Shown here: in pieces, positions 63,628-64,000 of the stretch
How positions within the stretch are numbered: position 1 is the stretch's first letter
Layout: every line of letters starts with the position of its first letter
From: Stomoxys calcitrans
Lineage: Eukaryota > Arthropoda > Insecta > Diptera > Muscidae
Reading direction: 5' to 3'
NCBI RefSeq assembly: GCF_963082655.1
Contig: NC_081553.1
Location: 151,955,990-152,019,989, forward strand
Length of the DNA: 64,000 bases
Notes under the pieces: generated by a model
Databases searched by the model: none
What the model was told of the DNA's origin: nothing
Seen by the model: only the letters and a program-made list of their open reading frames with translations
Position numbers and translations under genes: made by a program

Positions 63628-64000
63628 GTCACTTCCAGAATGAACCAACATAAAATTATTCTATATCTCCGAAACTGTGAGTGCTAGGTAGACAAAACCA
63701 GTATGGAATTGTAGATATTATTATTGGCTTTCAAATGAATCAATCCGATTGCAAATCGCTTAAGTCGTTTACGAGAAAATCGAAAATTACATATTCCATC
63801 CGCAAAAGTCACTTCCAGAATGAACCAACATACAATTATTCTATATCTTGGAAACTGTGAGTGCTAGGTAGACAAAACCAGTATGGAATTGTAGATATTA
63901 TTATTGGCTTTCAAATGAATCAATCCGATTGCAAATCGCTTAAGTCGTTTCCGAGAAAATCGAAAATTATATATTCCATATGCACAAGTCACTTCCAGAA

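Larger units (their letters stand above)
1..64000. repeat. Uninterrupted ~180 bp tandem satellite array (probable centromeric or pericentromeric satellite)
   Basis: Every line of the window can be read as the same repeat unit, phased here on gtcacttcc, about 355 copies in one orientation. Most units are 180 bp or 179 bp; a few are 60, 127, 136, 147, 166, 174, 181, 195 or 202 bp because of local indels. A representative unit has 65 G+C of 180 (36 %). No unique sequence, transposon, tRNA or rRNA gene or coding region interrupts it. A nucleosome-scale monomer, AT-richness, higher-order repeats and absence of insertions match what is known of centromeric satellites; the centromere role is inferred, not shown. 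It could instead be subtelomeric or knob-type heterochromatin. The array begins and ends outside the window. Confidence 0.97.
57692..64000. repeat. 19-monomer higher-order repeat, period 3492 bp, running past the window end
   Basis: About 57692-60508 matches 61184-64000 with a constant 3492 bp shift (57772/61264, 59261/62753, 60115/63607). The period equals 19 units plus the 60 bp mini-monomer and a 15 bp micro-duplication, minus three B-type single bases. Marks are attgcatcc, gaaaagcg, tcttgaaaactg, aatgatccaac, tgtgagcgctagg and the cacatattccatccacac duplication. Differences include gcgtaaaat in one copy (aacgtaaaat near 59783 against aacataaaat), cgcataag near 60267, gaattaacc near 62727 and gctcggtag near 62770. 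Confidence 0.87.

Noticed and set aside
1..64000. CRISPR array
   Set aside because: Units are long and fully repetitive with no unique spacers between short repeats, and there are no cas genes. Period and structure fit a eukaryotic satellite.
1..64000. Arabidopsis-type 178 bp centromere satellite
   Set aside because: The size is similar, but I see no recognisable shared sequence. Similar monomer length is common among unrelated satellites, so no species name is given.

Overview
The whole window is one unbroken tandem satellite array. By eye I find no protein-coding gene, RNA gene, transposon, CRISPR array or unique-sequence island. The unit is about 180 bp and starts here at gtcacttcc. Roughly 355 head-to-tail copies fill the 64 kb, all in one orientation, and neither array edge is inside the window. 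A 178-180 bp, AT-rich monomer (about 36 % GC counted by hand on one copy) in a long, higher-order-repeated, transposon-free array is typical of a eukaryotic centromeric satellite, most often seen in plants but also in some animals. I do not recognise the sequence as a named satellite, so the organism stays open. It is clearly not bacterial or viral coding DNA.

Three monomer classes alternate. Class A (180 bp) has acccaacctaaaaataat and ends its left motif in cggaaacggtaag. Class B (179 bp) has ctataactcgg, agacataacc, caaacaaatcaatccaatt and cggttaag. Class C (180 bp) has gaaccaacat and cggaaactgtgag. Most monomers carry an inverted pair of a 10-11 bp motif (ctcggaaacg / cgtttccgag) with a fixed 89 bp spacer. 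This is the most obvious candidate for a functional element.

The layout is a patchwork of local higher-order repeats (HORs), each with its own period. 1-4085: 14-mer, 2485 bp. 4086-7325: irregular. 7326-9830: a block that recurs 27,309 bp downstream. 10224-13387: 360 bp dimer duplication and 8-mer (1438 bp). 14771-17996: two abutting 9-mer copies (1613 bp). 18030-22275: 17-mer (3057 bp) enclosing a 6-mer (1079 bp). 22276-27060: mixed. 27061-30900: 13-mer (2338 bp). 32715-34226: near-identical tetramer duplication (720 bp). 34635-39710: 2823 bp and 2157 bp periods with a 53 bp deletion junction. 39711-41083: mixed. 41084-45755: two abutting 13-mer copies (2336 bp). 45756-49270: mixed, with a 7-mer. 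49271-58876: a 5142 bp super-repeat made of two related subunits. 57692-64000: 19-mer plus insertions (3492 bp) running off the window.

Nothing here encodes a pathway. The interest lies in array evolution. Several duplications have visible breakpoints (16384, 37870, about 43419, about 54412). Truncated 60 bp mini-monomers are carried inside the larger repeats and mark successive rounds of duplication. The few short open frames exist because 180 is divisible by three, and they are not genes.
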